Source of the DNA: Nymphaea colorata
Lineage: Eukaryota; Streptophyta; Magnoliopsida; Nymphaeales; Nymphaeaceae
Length of the DNA stretch: 64,000 nt
Direction: 5' to 3'
Assembly: GCF_008831285.2 (NCBI RefSeq)
Contig: NC_045138.2
Location: 1,253,143 to 1,317,142, forward strand
Notes under the pieces: generated by a model
The model's database searches: none
Told to the model about the DNA's origin: nothing
The model's input: only the letters and a program-made list of their open reading frames with translations
Program-made: the position numbers and the translations under genes
In this document: positions 44,103 to 55,614 of the stretch, in pieces
How the letters are laid out: every line of letters starts with the position of its first letter
Numbering within the stretch: position 1 is the first letter of the stretch

Positions 44103-45130
44103 TTTAGCAGCTCTCTCCAGCCATTCCATGCCTGCAGCTGTTGATGGCCCTTGTTCTGATAAGAGCAAAATTCCAAGAGCATTCATGGCTTCCATGCAGC
44201 CTTCCTCTACAGCTGCCACTAGGTGCAACTTGCCCTTTTTCTTTCTCCTCTTATTATAGCATTCAACCTGCAAGCCCACCAACACAGAAAACATAGAATG
44301 CAAAAACGTATTATACATACACCGCATATTTATGAAAAATGAAAGAGGGAGGCAGAATTGATTTGATATGGTTTTTAAAAAATTTCTCATCTTAAAAACA
44401 AGAAAAAAAGGCATGGAGAGTTTCCTATACTGCTAAAATTTGGTAGAGTAATTATTCTTTTTCTTAATTCAGGAACACATTGCAGTACTTGCAACCAACT
44501 TATAAAGCGTTGATTCAAATTTGGTGTGTGTTGCAACCTATGAAGACAATAGTATAACATTATCGCATGAAAAAGATTAAAACTGTAATATGAAAAAAAA
44601 GAACCGCAAATTCATACCATGTCAAGAACACAGGCTGCTAATTGATTTCATGTCTCTACACAATCCAATACCAATGGCCATGAACCCTACCGGTACAGCC
44701 ACCAGCCTAGCCTTTGATATTCATCCACAATGGTGGCTCGTCTGAGCACCCGTCTATCCCTTGTAGCTTCATGCAGCATCTTGCACCTGCACACTCGTTT
44801 GAATCAAACCCTTTAGAGAATCTATGTAGAGTGCTTGAAAGTTGAATCTATTGGAGATGACAGAAAACTTACGTGAACCTCTTGTTGGCAAGGTCAGGAA
44901 CCAACAACATGCCAGCGACGAAGAAACAATGTGTGTTACGATCTCTGCGACGACTTCTCCTGGAAGAGCATCAAGAGTCATTGGTCTCTTCATGGCAGCC
45001 TTCTTCATGATCTGCCCATGGTGCTCCTCCGCCCTTCTCTTACTAAATTCCTCAAATTCAAAACCAGTTTCTCTCTCTCTCTTTTATATTTATGAAGAGG
45101 TAATTTCTTCAGTTATGAAGCATTATGAAG
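44103..45130 (-). pseudogene. F-box gene relic with exon 1, intron and truncated exon 2 (At2g35280-like)
   Basis: Minus strand. Leader and ATG near 45008, then KKAAMKRPMTLDALPGEVV, AEIVTHIVSSS (F-box, open) and a break near 44890. Exon 1 remainder extends to about 44705. The intron is about 400 bases, with acceptor GGGCTTGCAG at about 44272. Exon 2 reads VECYNKRRKKKGKLHL, EEGCMEAMNALGILLL and MEWLERAAK (Sel1-like helical repeat), cut at 44103 by Copia leader. The same exon 2 lies in plus orientation at 45295. Family call by recalled motifs. Confidence 0.65.
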
Positions 45131-45239
45131 GTATGCATAAATAGACAAGTCCACCATCATAGATAGGCAAGTCGACTCATAGAAAGATCAAATATTACTT
45201 TTTCGATATATCTGAGTCTGGCAGTTGAATAATTATGCA

Positions 45240-45717
45240 GTTGGTTAAGAAATACACTTTTGCATTCTATGTTTTCTGTGTTGGTGGGCCTGCAGGTTGA
45301 ATGCTATAATAAGAGGAGAAAGGAAAAGGGCAAGTTGCACCTAGCGGCAGCTGCAGAGGAAGGCTGCATGGAGGCCGTGTATGCTCTTGGAATTTTGCTC
45401 TTATCTGAACATGGGCCATCAATAGCTGCATGCATGGAATGGTTGGAGAGAGCCCCTAAGTCTAGGGTGGCGGAGCTGCCAACCTTGTCAAAAGTAGGAA
45501 GAAGGTTGTGCAAATGCTAAGGGACCTATGGATTGCAGACGGACTCCTGCAGCCTCAACCATGGCACTATGTGGATGATGACTGCGGCAAGTCGGCAAGA
45601 GGTGAAGCCTTGAAAGGTTGGTGGTGTGAGGAAGATGAAGAAAACGACAGATGCTTCTGCTCATCTCTATGCAGATCGATCTACGAGTTCAATAAATTTG
45701 TCAAACAACTGTGATCT
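45240..45717 (+). pseudogene. F-box gene exon 2, plus strand, frameshifted (At2g35280-like)
   Basis: After an acceptor-like GGGCCTGCAG (45295) the frame reads VECYNKRRKEKGKLHL, EEGCMEAVYALGILLL and CMEWLERAPK. A frame change near 45470 leads into KSRKKVVQMLRDLWIAD, a WHYVDDD segment, and a C-terminal CSSLCRSIYEFNKF. The latter resembles the CxxCxWxxE-type C-terminus of Arabidopsis At2g35280-like F-box proteins. Stop at 45712. It is inverted relative to the neighbouring relic, so the 3' part of the gene exists here in two orientations. Confidence 0.6.
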
Positions 45718-45844
45718 AATTATGGTGATGGCAAAGAGAAATCCTATTGCGTGTATAGTTATTTCGGCATATCAAGCAAGGTGGCAGTAAATTAGTGTTA
45801 GGTGTAATTTTTCAATTCCCCATTTAATTGATATTATCTTAGAA

Positions 45845-46135
45845 CAAGTTTGCGAATTAGATCTGGCAATAAGTTTTTATATGAAAAGAAATATATTGCT
45901 AGCTATAAAATAAGATTAAACTACATCTACCATGCTAGCTATAAAATAAGATTAAACTACATCTACCAATGCTTCATCTCTCAGGAAATGAGATTAACCA
46001 GGATACCAATTGGCGCATACCTCTTTTGTATATCTGCCAGGTGTATATGGAAATGCAACAATTGGAGAGTAATTTTCACAAGCTTCTGAATATTTTGATG
46101 GAGAATGAAATCCTTATCATTTTGCTGCCAGCAGA
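45845..46135. repeat. Segment matching 34720-34965, with a 36-bp tandem duplication
   Basis: The homologous blocks are listed at 34720. TGCTAGCTATAAAATAAG starts at 45897 and at 45933, so a 36-base unit is exactly doubled here and single in the other copy. Confidence 0.85.
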
Positions 46136-47024
46136 TGGATTATCATCAGAAAAATATGAAAGTAGCTAGGCACTACATAATGTACAATTTGTCAAAGAAA
46201 TAACTGCAATAACTCATACCTTCAAATAAAGTATAAGAAAAGTGCCTTTTTGAATAAGCTTTTCAAGTTGTCTTTTCTAATGGTTAAGGAGCTTTTATTA
46301 GCCTCTCTTTCCAACACATACTGCTTAGCAGATTTGGGACATTTGGTCGATACAACAACCTGCAGACAAGTAAGTCTACAAGCAAGTCCCTGTACTCTAA
46401 AACCACATGCACCACCTGAAACCAACAAAATGTCCTAAACAATTACAAATGAATCTGAATACAGAGCTTCAAAAGATTGATACATGAGCTTCAAATAGGA
46501 GTGCTTAGTATGTGTTCCGCACATCAAGTTTGTGGGCAGATCACTGCAGGTATTTATCAGACCATCTAAGGATCTCTACATGAACGGACTGCAATTATTG
46601 ACAATAGGAATACGCATGGAAAAAATTCTAGTTGCTGTTCAACACAAGAATATAATGATAAGCCCCTTGAAGAACAGCTCATTTGCAGAATAAACATTGC
46701 AATACCCTGACTTGTAATCCATTTTCCTGCTTAGCAGCAAAAAATTAACAAACAAACAAGAATAGAAGTACTGACAGCATGAAAAAGCAGATAATTGGAC
46801 GGTATTATCCTAATACAAGCATGACAAAAAAAGGGTTATGTAAATTAAGACACTTTCAGAGTATCTTACCCTAGGTCCAGTTCTTTCTACTTCACAGAGT
46901 AAAGGTAATGCCAGCAGTGGTAATAAATGTTATGCCTTTGGGATGCACATTGCAAGTTCGCACCCTGCTAAACAGATCATATAAGCATCTTTTGGGTTTT
47001 GATTATTGAACCCAAAAAAGAAAA

Positions 47025-47055
<31 letters not shown>

Positions 47056-48451
47056 ACTTTACGAAATCTACATGAAAACTCCTTGGGATGCGAATGAGAA
47101 GTATTAAAGAACACCAAACAAGTGAATGTTGCCAATAAGCACGGCAGCTGAAGCATACACACAGATGAAGCAATGCAAAACATATGCCACTTTCCTAATG
47201 TCAATATTTGGTATTGCTTGCATTTGTAAATATAGGTATTCAGGTTGTGGCAATTAGTACTGCTGCTGTTATAGGTAAACGAACAACAATGACTGCAACT
47301 ATCTAGATAAATGCATAGCTTAAAAAGGCAATTAATGGCATTTTAGCAATGCCAGTTTCTCCTAACACCAAAATTTGCCAATCTTTCAAATTTTTTACTT
47401 AGTAATTGACCACTTATGAGATCTTTTCAACTTGGTACATTTACAAGTTACTGCTGACAAATGAAGTTACACTCTTGCAAAAAAATTGATTCATATATCT
47501 TGATACTCTTAGGAGCGTAGGAACCAAAACTTTTTTAAAGTTTAGAAAACAAAAATATATGAAAAGTGGGGAAAATTGGCTGGAGAAAGGAGAATGACAA
47601 GAAAAGACTAAATGCTTGGCTACAAGGTCAAAAGTTAACATTTTCGAGTTGGAGAAAACAAAAAGTTAAGCGTTCAATGCTGACAATAGGCATTAACCAT
47701 AATTTTGTCCACATCATATTGCTGAGCCATCTGGTCAAAAGAGTGTAGAATGCTGTAATCTTATGATCAACATTCAATATTCTCAATTTGCCCATGATTG
47801 CAAATCTTCAAGAGTAGCTACCTTCAGTCCAAATTTGCAGCTTTTTTGTTGAAAATCGGGCTTGGGAACGCGCCAGATTAGCTGCTGTCGTCCTGCTCAA
47901 GCACAGTTGGCAGTTTCCGCCAAGCATGTTTGAACTCATTACAGAATCTTGGTTCAACAGTTCTAGAGTCCAAAATCCTGTTACTTGGACGTTGAAACAA
48001 TTTAACACTTTTTGTTAAAAAGTCAGCTTAAATCTCTGCACATGAGCCCAAACATATGCCAACCACAAGGCACAAGTTTATTCTCCTTAATTGAAAATAT
48101 CAGCATGGATTTTTCAGTAGGCTTTGAGTCTTTGACGCTTTGTCCTAAATTCCTAATATGTGAAGTCCACTAGCAGTCTAGTAGGGAAACTCGCTTCTCA
48201 CTTGGCCACTTCCCAGCTTTGCTTTCCTTCGTTTCTCACTTCACGATGCTTCCCTGCTTAATCCTATCCATTATTCTAGACATTTTCACTTCACATTATC
48301 ACAAAAAAACAAAAACAGAGAGAAGTGGAAGTGTGGAACTGAGAGTGACAGACGATTAAACGAAAAAAAAAAAAACGAAGGAAACTAAACATCTAAACAA
48401 GCGTTGAAAAAGGGGGGGGGAAAATGAAAAGCCAACACTGCAACACCAATT
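46136..48451. other. Intergenic stretch, no gene recognised
   Basis: A TG microsatellite spans about 47028-47053. Several A/T-rich short frames on both strands carry no domain. It has the composition of intron or gene-flanking DNA, but no exon could be supported. Confidence 0.45.
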
Positions 48452-49012
48452 TTATTGACTCAGCCAACAAAACAAGCGTTTAATTAATAAGAAATGGGCG
48501 GTGAAACAATTCTGGTGAATGGTTGGGCGAAATGGGCAGGGAAACAATTCTAGGTCCAAGAGATTTTGGCACTTAAGGCGATTATCTTCTACTGAAGAAT
48601 CATAAAATTCAAGGCGGACAAGTAGATAGCTAGGAAAAAATTTTCCGATGGGTTGTCTCTGATCCGACAAACACGGCTTCAACAATCTTGGCTAAAGATC
48701 CAAAAACGAAAAGGTCCATCCTACAAGTGTTTGACTGTTTCTTTGATACGACACACGATGACAAGTCCCCCACAAACATTCTCCTCCTTCTATTTCAAGG
48801 GGCGCTAGTACCACCAGACGAAAATTTCCAGAGATATAGTTGGATTCCTTGAGAGCGGACTTTTTTTCTCCTTGAAAGAATTTGCCAGTTTTTGGGTTCA
48901 CGATGTACAAACGTTTAAAAAATAAAAATTTCAGGCATATCGTGTGTTTTTGCTTGGCCACTTCCCAATCATTTGCCATCAAAATGGTCTGCCAATCACT
49001 TAGTGAAGCCAA
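48452..49012 (-). pseudogene. Unrecognised open segment, two frames, possibly an F-box-associated (DUF295/KIB-like) relic
   Basis: A minus-strand ATG at 49012 opens 106 codons, with KRLYIVNPKTGKFFQ and FRLVVLAPLEIEGGECLW. A second frame of 77 codons follows to 48452 after a stop. An N-P-x-T-G-K segment followed by a VVLA strand recalls plant F-box-associated beta-propeller proteins, but the match is weak. It may be chance. It ends where inverted repeat P2 begins. Confidence 0.25.
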
Positions 49013-49370
49013 AAAATTTTAGTTGGAATTATTAATGTGCAAAAATAAATAAACTTTACAAGGCTGATGTTGGCAGTTGGGAATTATAAAATATGATATA
49101 GAAGTGTCCAAGCTGTGTCCTGTACCTGCACCCATGTCTAGTAGTGTCAGAATGAGTTGAGGGTCCTTCCAAGTGTAGTCTGTTTCCATAAAAGATGACA
49201 TTCCATAAAGGATAACATTCACTTTCTCCTTCATCTCTTAAAGAGCCATTGTGACAGGAGACATTGTGGAAACCATATATTTAGTCACAAAAAAACAGGC
49301 TCTTCTAAGCACCCTTTACATGCGTAAATCTCAATTCAACCGGCCTGTGTTAGGTTTTAGCATATATATA

Positions 49371-49738
49371 GATTGTCACAAAAAACGCTGTTTTTTTAAA
49401 AAAAGCGCGTATTTAACGCCAAAAACAGTTCTGTCGTATAATAATCGTACTATTCTCGTTTTTTTTTTTAAAAAGTCAAAAAACAAAAAACGCATATAAT
49501 ACCCGTTTAATACCCGTATTATACGTTATTTTCCCGTTTTTTGTCGTTATTTTCTCTTTTTTTGCCTTTTTTTATTAATTATTATTTTTTATAATTTTTA
49601 AGATGTATTAAATGTTTAATTTTTAAAAAAAAATTACCGAACTTTTCCCGTTTTATTCCCGATATATAAAACTTTACCGTATTATACCCGTTTTTTTTTC
49701 TCACCGTTTAATACCGGTCCCCGTTTTTTGTGACAATG
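49371..49738. mobile_element. Terminal-inverted-repeat element (MITE) inserted in the outer module
   Basis: Ends are ATTGTCACAAAAAACG and its exact inverse CGTTTTTTGTGACAAT. The flanks both read ATATATA (49364-49370 and 49739-49745), consistent with a target duplication of at least 7 bases. The homologous module at 17.1 kb lacks this insertion, which proves the element is an insert. The interior repeats TTATACCCGTTTT and CGTTATTTTC-like motifs. The superfamily is uncertain, possibly Mutator-like. Confidence 0.85.
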
Positions 49739-50377
49739 ATATATACATATATTAAAAAGCTGTAAATAAACCATAAATGCATGCAATGGCTATCGCGACG
49801 GTTTAAAAAAATAAACAATACAAAACAAGAAAGGGTGAGAAGAAGAAGATCATCATACATTGAGAAGACGGCGCCGGGAGGAAAAGCACAAGAACCTCCA
49901 CGAACAAAGCGCCAGAAAATCGATACCTGAACCAGAAATCCTTCAAATACACAGGCTCAGAGCGTCGATTAAAACCCAAAACATGATTGGCGGTCACGCT
50001 ACGTGAAAGAAAGGCATAAGTAAGACGAAAAGGAAGCAAACACATTTCAGCGCTTCAACAAACACACTCGTAGAAAATCCTAAAACTTCAACGCTTTTTA
50101 GAGACAAAACACGGAACACAAAAAAAAACTTCCAAATTTCGCGCATTCTTTCTGTTCAGTAACAACAGTTCTTAAAGTTCTTAAAGCACACAGAAAGCAA
50201 CCGAATAAAAGCAGCACCTCACAGAGCAAAGTAAACCAACGAGAGAGAGAGACAGAACGATGCGCACCTCAGAGCTCCAATTAATGGCTTCCCTTGGAGT
50301 TAAAGAAGCCTGGAACAACTCAATCGTCAGAGAGAGGGAGAGAGAGAATTGAGATGTGAATGGGGCTTCTTACTCGA

Positions 50378-50612
50378 CTATATAGGATGGAAGAGAATGA
50401 AATCGACAAGCAAGGTTGCAAATGCCACTATTTCATACTATGGTTTTTCACTTTAGGGAAAAGGGAAAAGTTAGATGATAAATCAAACCACAATTGGAAA
50501 GAATTTCGGCACCCATGGAGTATCAACCCTTATTTGGAGCACCTCACAGAGCTCCAAATAGTGGCATTTGCAACCTTACTTGTCGATTTCATTCTCTTCC
50601 ATCCTATATAGT
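50378..50612. promoter_or_regulatory. Mirrored TATA-like boxes around the P2 spacer
   Basis: CTATATAG occurs in the left arm (about 50377-50384, minus-oriented) and at the matching place in the right arm (about 50604-50611, plus-oriented). Each is followed outward by a CT/GA-rich leader-like stretch, so the hairpin could be a symmetrical divergent promoter. Confidence 0.4.
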
Positions 50613-51309
50613 CGAGTAAGAAGCCCCATTCACATCTCAATTCTCTCTCTGACGATTGAGTTGTTCCAGGCTTCTTTAACTCCAAGGGAAGCCATTGATT
50701 GGAGCTCTGAGGTGCGCATCGTTATCTCTCTCTCTCTCTCTCTCGTTGTTTTACTTTGCACTGTGAGGTGCTGCTTTTATTCGGTTGCTTTCTGTGTGCT
50801 TTAAGAACTTTAAGAACTGTTGTTACTGAACAGAAAGAATGCGCGAAATTTGGAAGTTTTTTTTTGTGTTCCGTGTTTTGACTCTAAAAATCATCGAAGT
50901 TTTAGGATTCTTCTACGAGTGTGTTTGTTGAAGCGCTGAAATGTGTTTGCTTCCTTTTCGTCTGCCTTTCTTTCGCGAAGATTGACCGCGAATCATGTTT
51001 TGGGTTTTAATCGACGCTTTGAGCCTGGGTTTAATCGGTCATCTTTTATGGTCATCTTTTATGGTCACAGAGTACACTTGGAGGGACACTCAATTCATTC
51101 TGACACTACTAGACCTGGGTGCAGGTACAGGGCACAGCTTGGACACTTCTATATCATATTTTATAATTCCCAACTGCCAACATCAGGCATATAAAGTTTA
51201 TTTATTTTTTAGCGTTAATAATTCGACATATTTGATTGTTTAAATCTATATGTGCAAAACATTAAAGTTATTGAATTAGTGTCCTTCCTACCAAAACATT
51301 AAATCTATA

Positions 51310-51930
51310 TGTTGCCCCACTGTTGGACGTGTCCTGCTCGGTAATCTGCTCGTCGTGTCCCGAGCGTTTTTCGACATAGCATCCGCTTTTGCTTGGCATG
51401 TCTCGCGTCACATGAAGGCATGTCGCGCTTGAAACAAAGCTGGTCGTGCTCCTTCCGCGTCGCCTAGGCCTTGTCTCTCCCTTTTAAGTGTGTCCCTCCT
51501 TGCAAGAAGTCGTGTCCCACCACAAGATGCTTGAACCTCACTGCATTCGGTCAAACCTTGCCAAGATTCAGCATGGGCCGGGCTTCCTTGGCGTCTTCTG
51601 GCTATAGTTAACCTCCCTAGCGAAACACTGTGCTTTTCCGCAGTCACTTCGGCCACGGCTGCCTCGACATCTCTCAATTAGGCTCCCTTTGCTATTTGCT
51701 GCGAACGCGGCAAGTCATCCTCCATCTACTAATATGCCCAGTCCACATCCCTTCCCTTAACCTCTCTTGCGTGCGAGAAGGCCTTGCGAAGGAGCGAGAG
51801 GCACTTTAGCCTCCCTTGCGTGCGGTCAAACAGGAGCCTACGCCCAAAAATTCCTCTTTTTTTCCCTCACAGTTGCCCTTCCATGGGCACTAGTGGGGCG
51901 GATACGGCCAGCTCTCTTTGAGTCTTTTTA
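51310..51930 (-). repeat. GC-rich dispersed repeat, copy 2 (inverted relative to 14.6 kb)
   Basis: On the minus strand it follows 14690-15330 base by base with scattered differences. It includes GTATCCGCCCCACTA, GCAAGGGAGGCTAA and GAGAGATGTCGAGGC. The homologous frame (51408-51677) starts MRDVEAAVAEVTAEKH and stays open 89 codons. The function is unknown. Confidence 0.75.
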
Positions 51931-53214
51931 TCTTTTTTTAATTCCTTCTCCCAGATTTTCTGTTGACTCTAATTGGTATAAACAAGTGGCTTCCATAACT
52001 TATAAAATTTCATGAAAAATTCAATAAACTATGATCATTTGGCTTTATAAGTTCTTCATTATACATCAACAGACTTACATAAGAACGGATTTCTAGGGTT
52101 TAAATAAAGGGATTCCCATTCACATGACTTAACCATGTGTACTATGTATTCGACTTGTGCCTTATGTTTTTAGGTCTTTGAAGAGAAATTTTTCAGATGC
52201 ATCAAATATGAAATTCCTGATTAATTGTAGGCAGTGAAGCTGATCATCAATAAGAACCATTCTGTGATTTGGATATGTCTTCCAGCCTGTTTCATTAAAA
52301 AGAACAGAAATACATGCCCCTGTTCCTCGACTTCCTACTTCACTTAAAACACACACGGGGAGAAGTTTTTGCCAATGTCACAAATTTTTCTCTTGTAAAT
52401 GCTGGAGCAGGAAAAATTATGAGACCATTAATTTTTGTTAGCATGGAAAACAACCTCGGCCATATTAGCTCTATAATAGAAAAGGTATTCGGCGATGCAG
52501 GAAATGCATCTGAAAAAAATGGCCACTTGAAATTTGTAATATTCCATAAGGGTCGGTCTAATGACATACCATATTTTTGGTGTTAATAATGTTTCTTCTG
52601 AAATATTTCTAGAAAACGTCTAGTTTCAAGATCTCATCAACTTTTGGCATGAACCACAAGTTGGGCCAGAGCAAAACAAAATTATATGGAACAGAGGGCC
52701 ATGTTTCTCCGCACACTCAGCTCTGTGCCTTGATGTTCGCTATTGCAAGACCTGGCTGTTTATGCTCTCACCATTTCAAGTTAGCCATTAATTACTACTT
52801 CAAACTTATTTGAAGATTAGTCAAAAATGTATTTAATTAAGCAGAAAATTGAGGAGATCAAGATCAACAGGGGGCTTGAGACAAGGTGGGTCCAAACAGA
52901 AGGACTTGGTAAGAGACAGCATATCACATCAAATATAGTCATGATGATGAACCCTAAAACTACAAGAAAAAATAACTTTAACCAACCACATTAAGTTGCC
53001 TTGATTTGGACTGCTGCCCAGCTGGGCCATCCCAAATAAGTTCCCTTGGTTAGTTTGCCTTGCCTTTAAATATGCATCCAAAAGGGATTTGATTGCATGC
53101 TTGGTCTCTAAAAAGAAGTCAGTTTCTCTATAAAGTTGCTTCCAGCAAGCCATCTGGGGTGATGGGTGGGTCGGATTTGGATCCAATTGTAACCATTGCT
53201 GGATCTAGATAAAA
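51931..53214. other. Mostly non-coding, one unrecognised 90-codon frame
   Basis: A plus frame (52314-52586) reads GEVFANVTNFSLVNAGAGK and ENNLGHISSIIEKVFGDAG, with a 75-codon frame on the opposite strand over the same bases. I recognise neither. It could be the antisense shadow of a degraded exon. Confidence 0.3.
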
Positions 53215-53745
53215 CCGAGGATCTGTCAAAACATGCCTTTTAATTCAACCTCAGATCAAACACAACAAAAGGAAAAAACAAGATGAAAGATCGAGAGATG
53301 ATAATGAAATGAGAAGCACAAAAAAAATAAAAAAAGAGCATTGATATCAAAGAAGAAGAAGAGAAAGTACAGAAAACGGTATGAGGTATCTCTCTCTCTC
53401 TCTCTCTCTCTCTATGATACCTGGATTGGTCAAAGCTATTACTCGAGCTTCTATATATCCTTGCAATCTCTTTCATTGCACCTAGGGGTGAAGATGTCTT
53501 TCTTTTTTAGGATGTATTTTTCAATAAAATTATATTACGACAAAGAGAAAATATTGCCTCTATTGCTGTATTATTTCTGGGAAAATGTGAGATCTTTGAA
53601 GACAATTGTATCCATAAAAGATGCCATTTGATGATATTTTAAGATATTGTGGATGTGACAGTTCATTTTGAATAATAATGTGCATAGAAACACACGATCA
53701 GAGAATACGTTTAAGATATGAGATAATTTACAAGGATTGAGGAAT
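53215..53745. repeat. Dispersed segment, copy C (truncated)
   Basis: Begins inside the 3' end of the Tourist-like MITE (CCTCAGATCAAACACAAC) and continues as copies A and B through the CT microsatellite (about 53391-53413) to AAGATATGAGATAATTTACA. Confidence 0.85.
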
Positions 53746-55614
53746 TCATTGCCCAAGGATTTAAGGATTATAAAGGTAGCATGTCAAACCCCCCAAGGAA
53801 CCATTAGCAAACAGGATCAAAATTTAGATTTAATCAAGCAACTGAATCATGCTCAAATTTAAGACTAATCACAAATCTAGAGTCAAAATTGATCAGAAGA
53901 TTCAGAACACAATCAAATAATTGCTGAAATTCTTAAAACTTTGGATGAAAAAATATGTACTATGGACCTCAGAAGTACTTTATTTACCTCTCTTTCTAAC
54001 TCAAATGACATAATGGATGGTCTGACCAGCGAAGATTGCTCCAATGGACAATAGCTTCTACAGAAAACAACTCGTGATGAATGACACTTCCTCTTCTCAA
54101 AACCAAAATTATGATGCTCCGATGGTCACCAACTCTGGCAGAGGATGGCAGGTGGTGGTCATTCCTGCAGGCGATAGGTACAGCAACAATTGAGCCGACA
54201 GATGGCAGCTAAAGTCAAAGACGATGGAAAATGCTAGGACAAAAAAAACAGCAGACTGAGGTTGCCGCAGAAGGTGTTGTAGTTGAGTGAGATTTTGTCT
54301 ATACCAGTGAAAACAATTTCCAATATAGATCTGCATCCACCAAGCACCCAAACCATCCTCAATATAGGCTCTTTGCTATAAGCCATTTTTCTGGTGGTGG
54401 ATGAATCAGGGGCACAGCAGCTACATCACTGTTTGTTGAAAATATTACTGATGATTTGCAAAGGATAACTAATTGTCTACTTGATAACTGAGCAAACTTT
54501 TCTTAGGAGAAAGAGGTCTTCTCCAATATATCACTTCTCAGTTCTCGCCACTCTTTAGAAGCACTTTTTTCACGATCCCAAGGCACACTACCTAGAAAAT
54601 TTGCTTTCCTGCCTGTTGCAGTGGTAGTCGTAACCCTAGATCAGTGACTAAACCACCTAAACAAGTAGTTTCTTAAATAACTATCTAGTAAAAGACTTAG
54701 CTAAGATACAGATAACCAAAAGGAGTAACTAAAGACCAACAAATGAATACATTCTATAATTTGTAATAACTATTCTTTAGACATTGTACCAAAGCCTCCT
54801 GTACACCATATTCAAGCTTCAGCTTATCTTGTTAACATGATGTCATGGACAGTCTTATTTGTATTATCCCCAAAAGTTTCACTTGCATCCAGATACCGAC
54901 TCCATCATAGACTGCATATGTCTGTTTTATAGATTTCCAAACCTTTTCCTTTTTCTTTTGGTTTGACAACCGGGTGCTAGGTATAATATTAGATTGAGCC
55001 CAAAAGGTATACTCCAGATATTGGACTCTAAACCTCCTTCAACCTGCTAAACCTTATGCTCAACCTTTAGCTCGTTGGATGAAACCAATATATCTTCATC
55101 CTATATTTTTCTCGTCAAACACAAGTAGTCACAGAGCAGTTACCAACCTTTTACCAGCATTTTGCATAATTTTTTTCCACTCTTGAAACCATATTGTTCA
55201 AAAAACTAAATTCTACTTAACACTCACCTAGATATTACCAGCGGGGCATCTCATAAAAACATAACCAATTAAGTCAACATGAAGCACCTTTGTCCTGCAA
55301 GAAACAATTAGAAACAGTAACAACAGGTGACTGCAGGAGATCGCAAAACAGTAAAAAGCTCAGTGGCTTGCCCGTGAATCACTACTGAAGACATGTTCAC
55401 CAAAACTAACATCATGTAACAAACAAATCTCGCAAAACCTGAAGCAAGTGCGAAGCATGAAGTGAATATCGTTTATGGAAAACTTAATTAAGACATGACC
55501 CACTACAAGTAGCAGACAAAAGCTACTTTACTAATAAAAACAGTTTTTTTCTTTTCTTTTCCTTTTTTCCCCTCCTTGCAAATAGCTATTGATAAGCATT
55601 TTCTTGGCTTCTTT
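53746..55614. other. Intergenic stretch, no gene recognised
   Basis: All frames have frequent stops. A coiled, Leu/Ile-rich stretch near 53905-53950 is too short to assign. Confidence 0.4.

Larger units (their letters stand above)
49022..51240. repeat. Long inverted repeat P2, inner arms about 480 bp, spacer 122 bp, with mirrored outer module
   Basis: Inner left arm (about 49945-50433) reads back as inner right arm (50556-51040). The innermost match is GCCACTATTT against AAATAGTGGC. Beyond 51040 the right side continues as the inverse of 49022-49200, skipping 49200-49940. The outer ends read GAATTATTAA and TTAATAATTC. The part at 49815-49900 matches P1 (17395-17490), but the inner cores of P1 and P2 differ. 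No open frame of known function is seen; the arms look like promoter and leader DNA. Confidence 0.9.

Noticed and set aside
43433-44259. Frames of 115-179 codons on both strands in the GC-rich leader
   Set aside because: They overlap each other in several frames, have no domain, and are expected in stop-poor GC-rich DNA after a Copia primer site.
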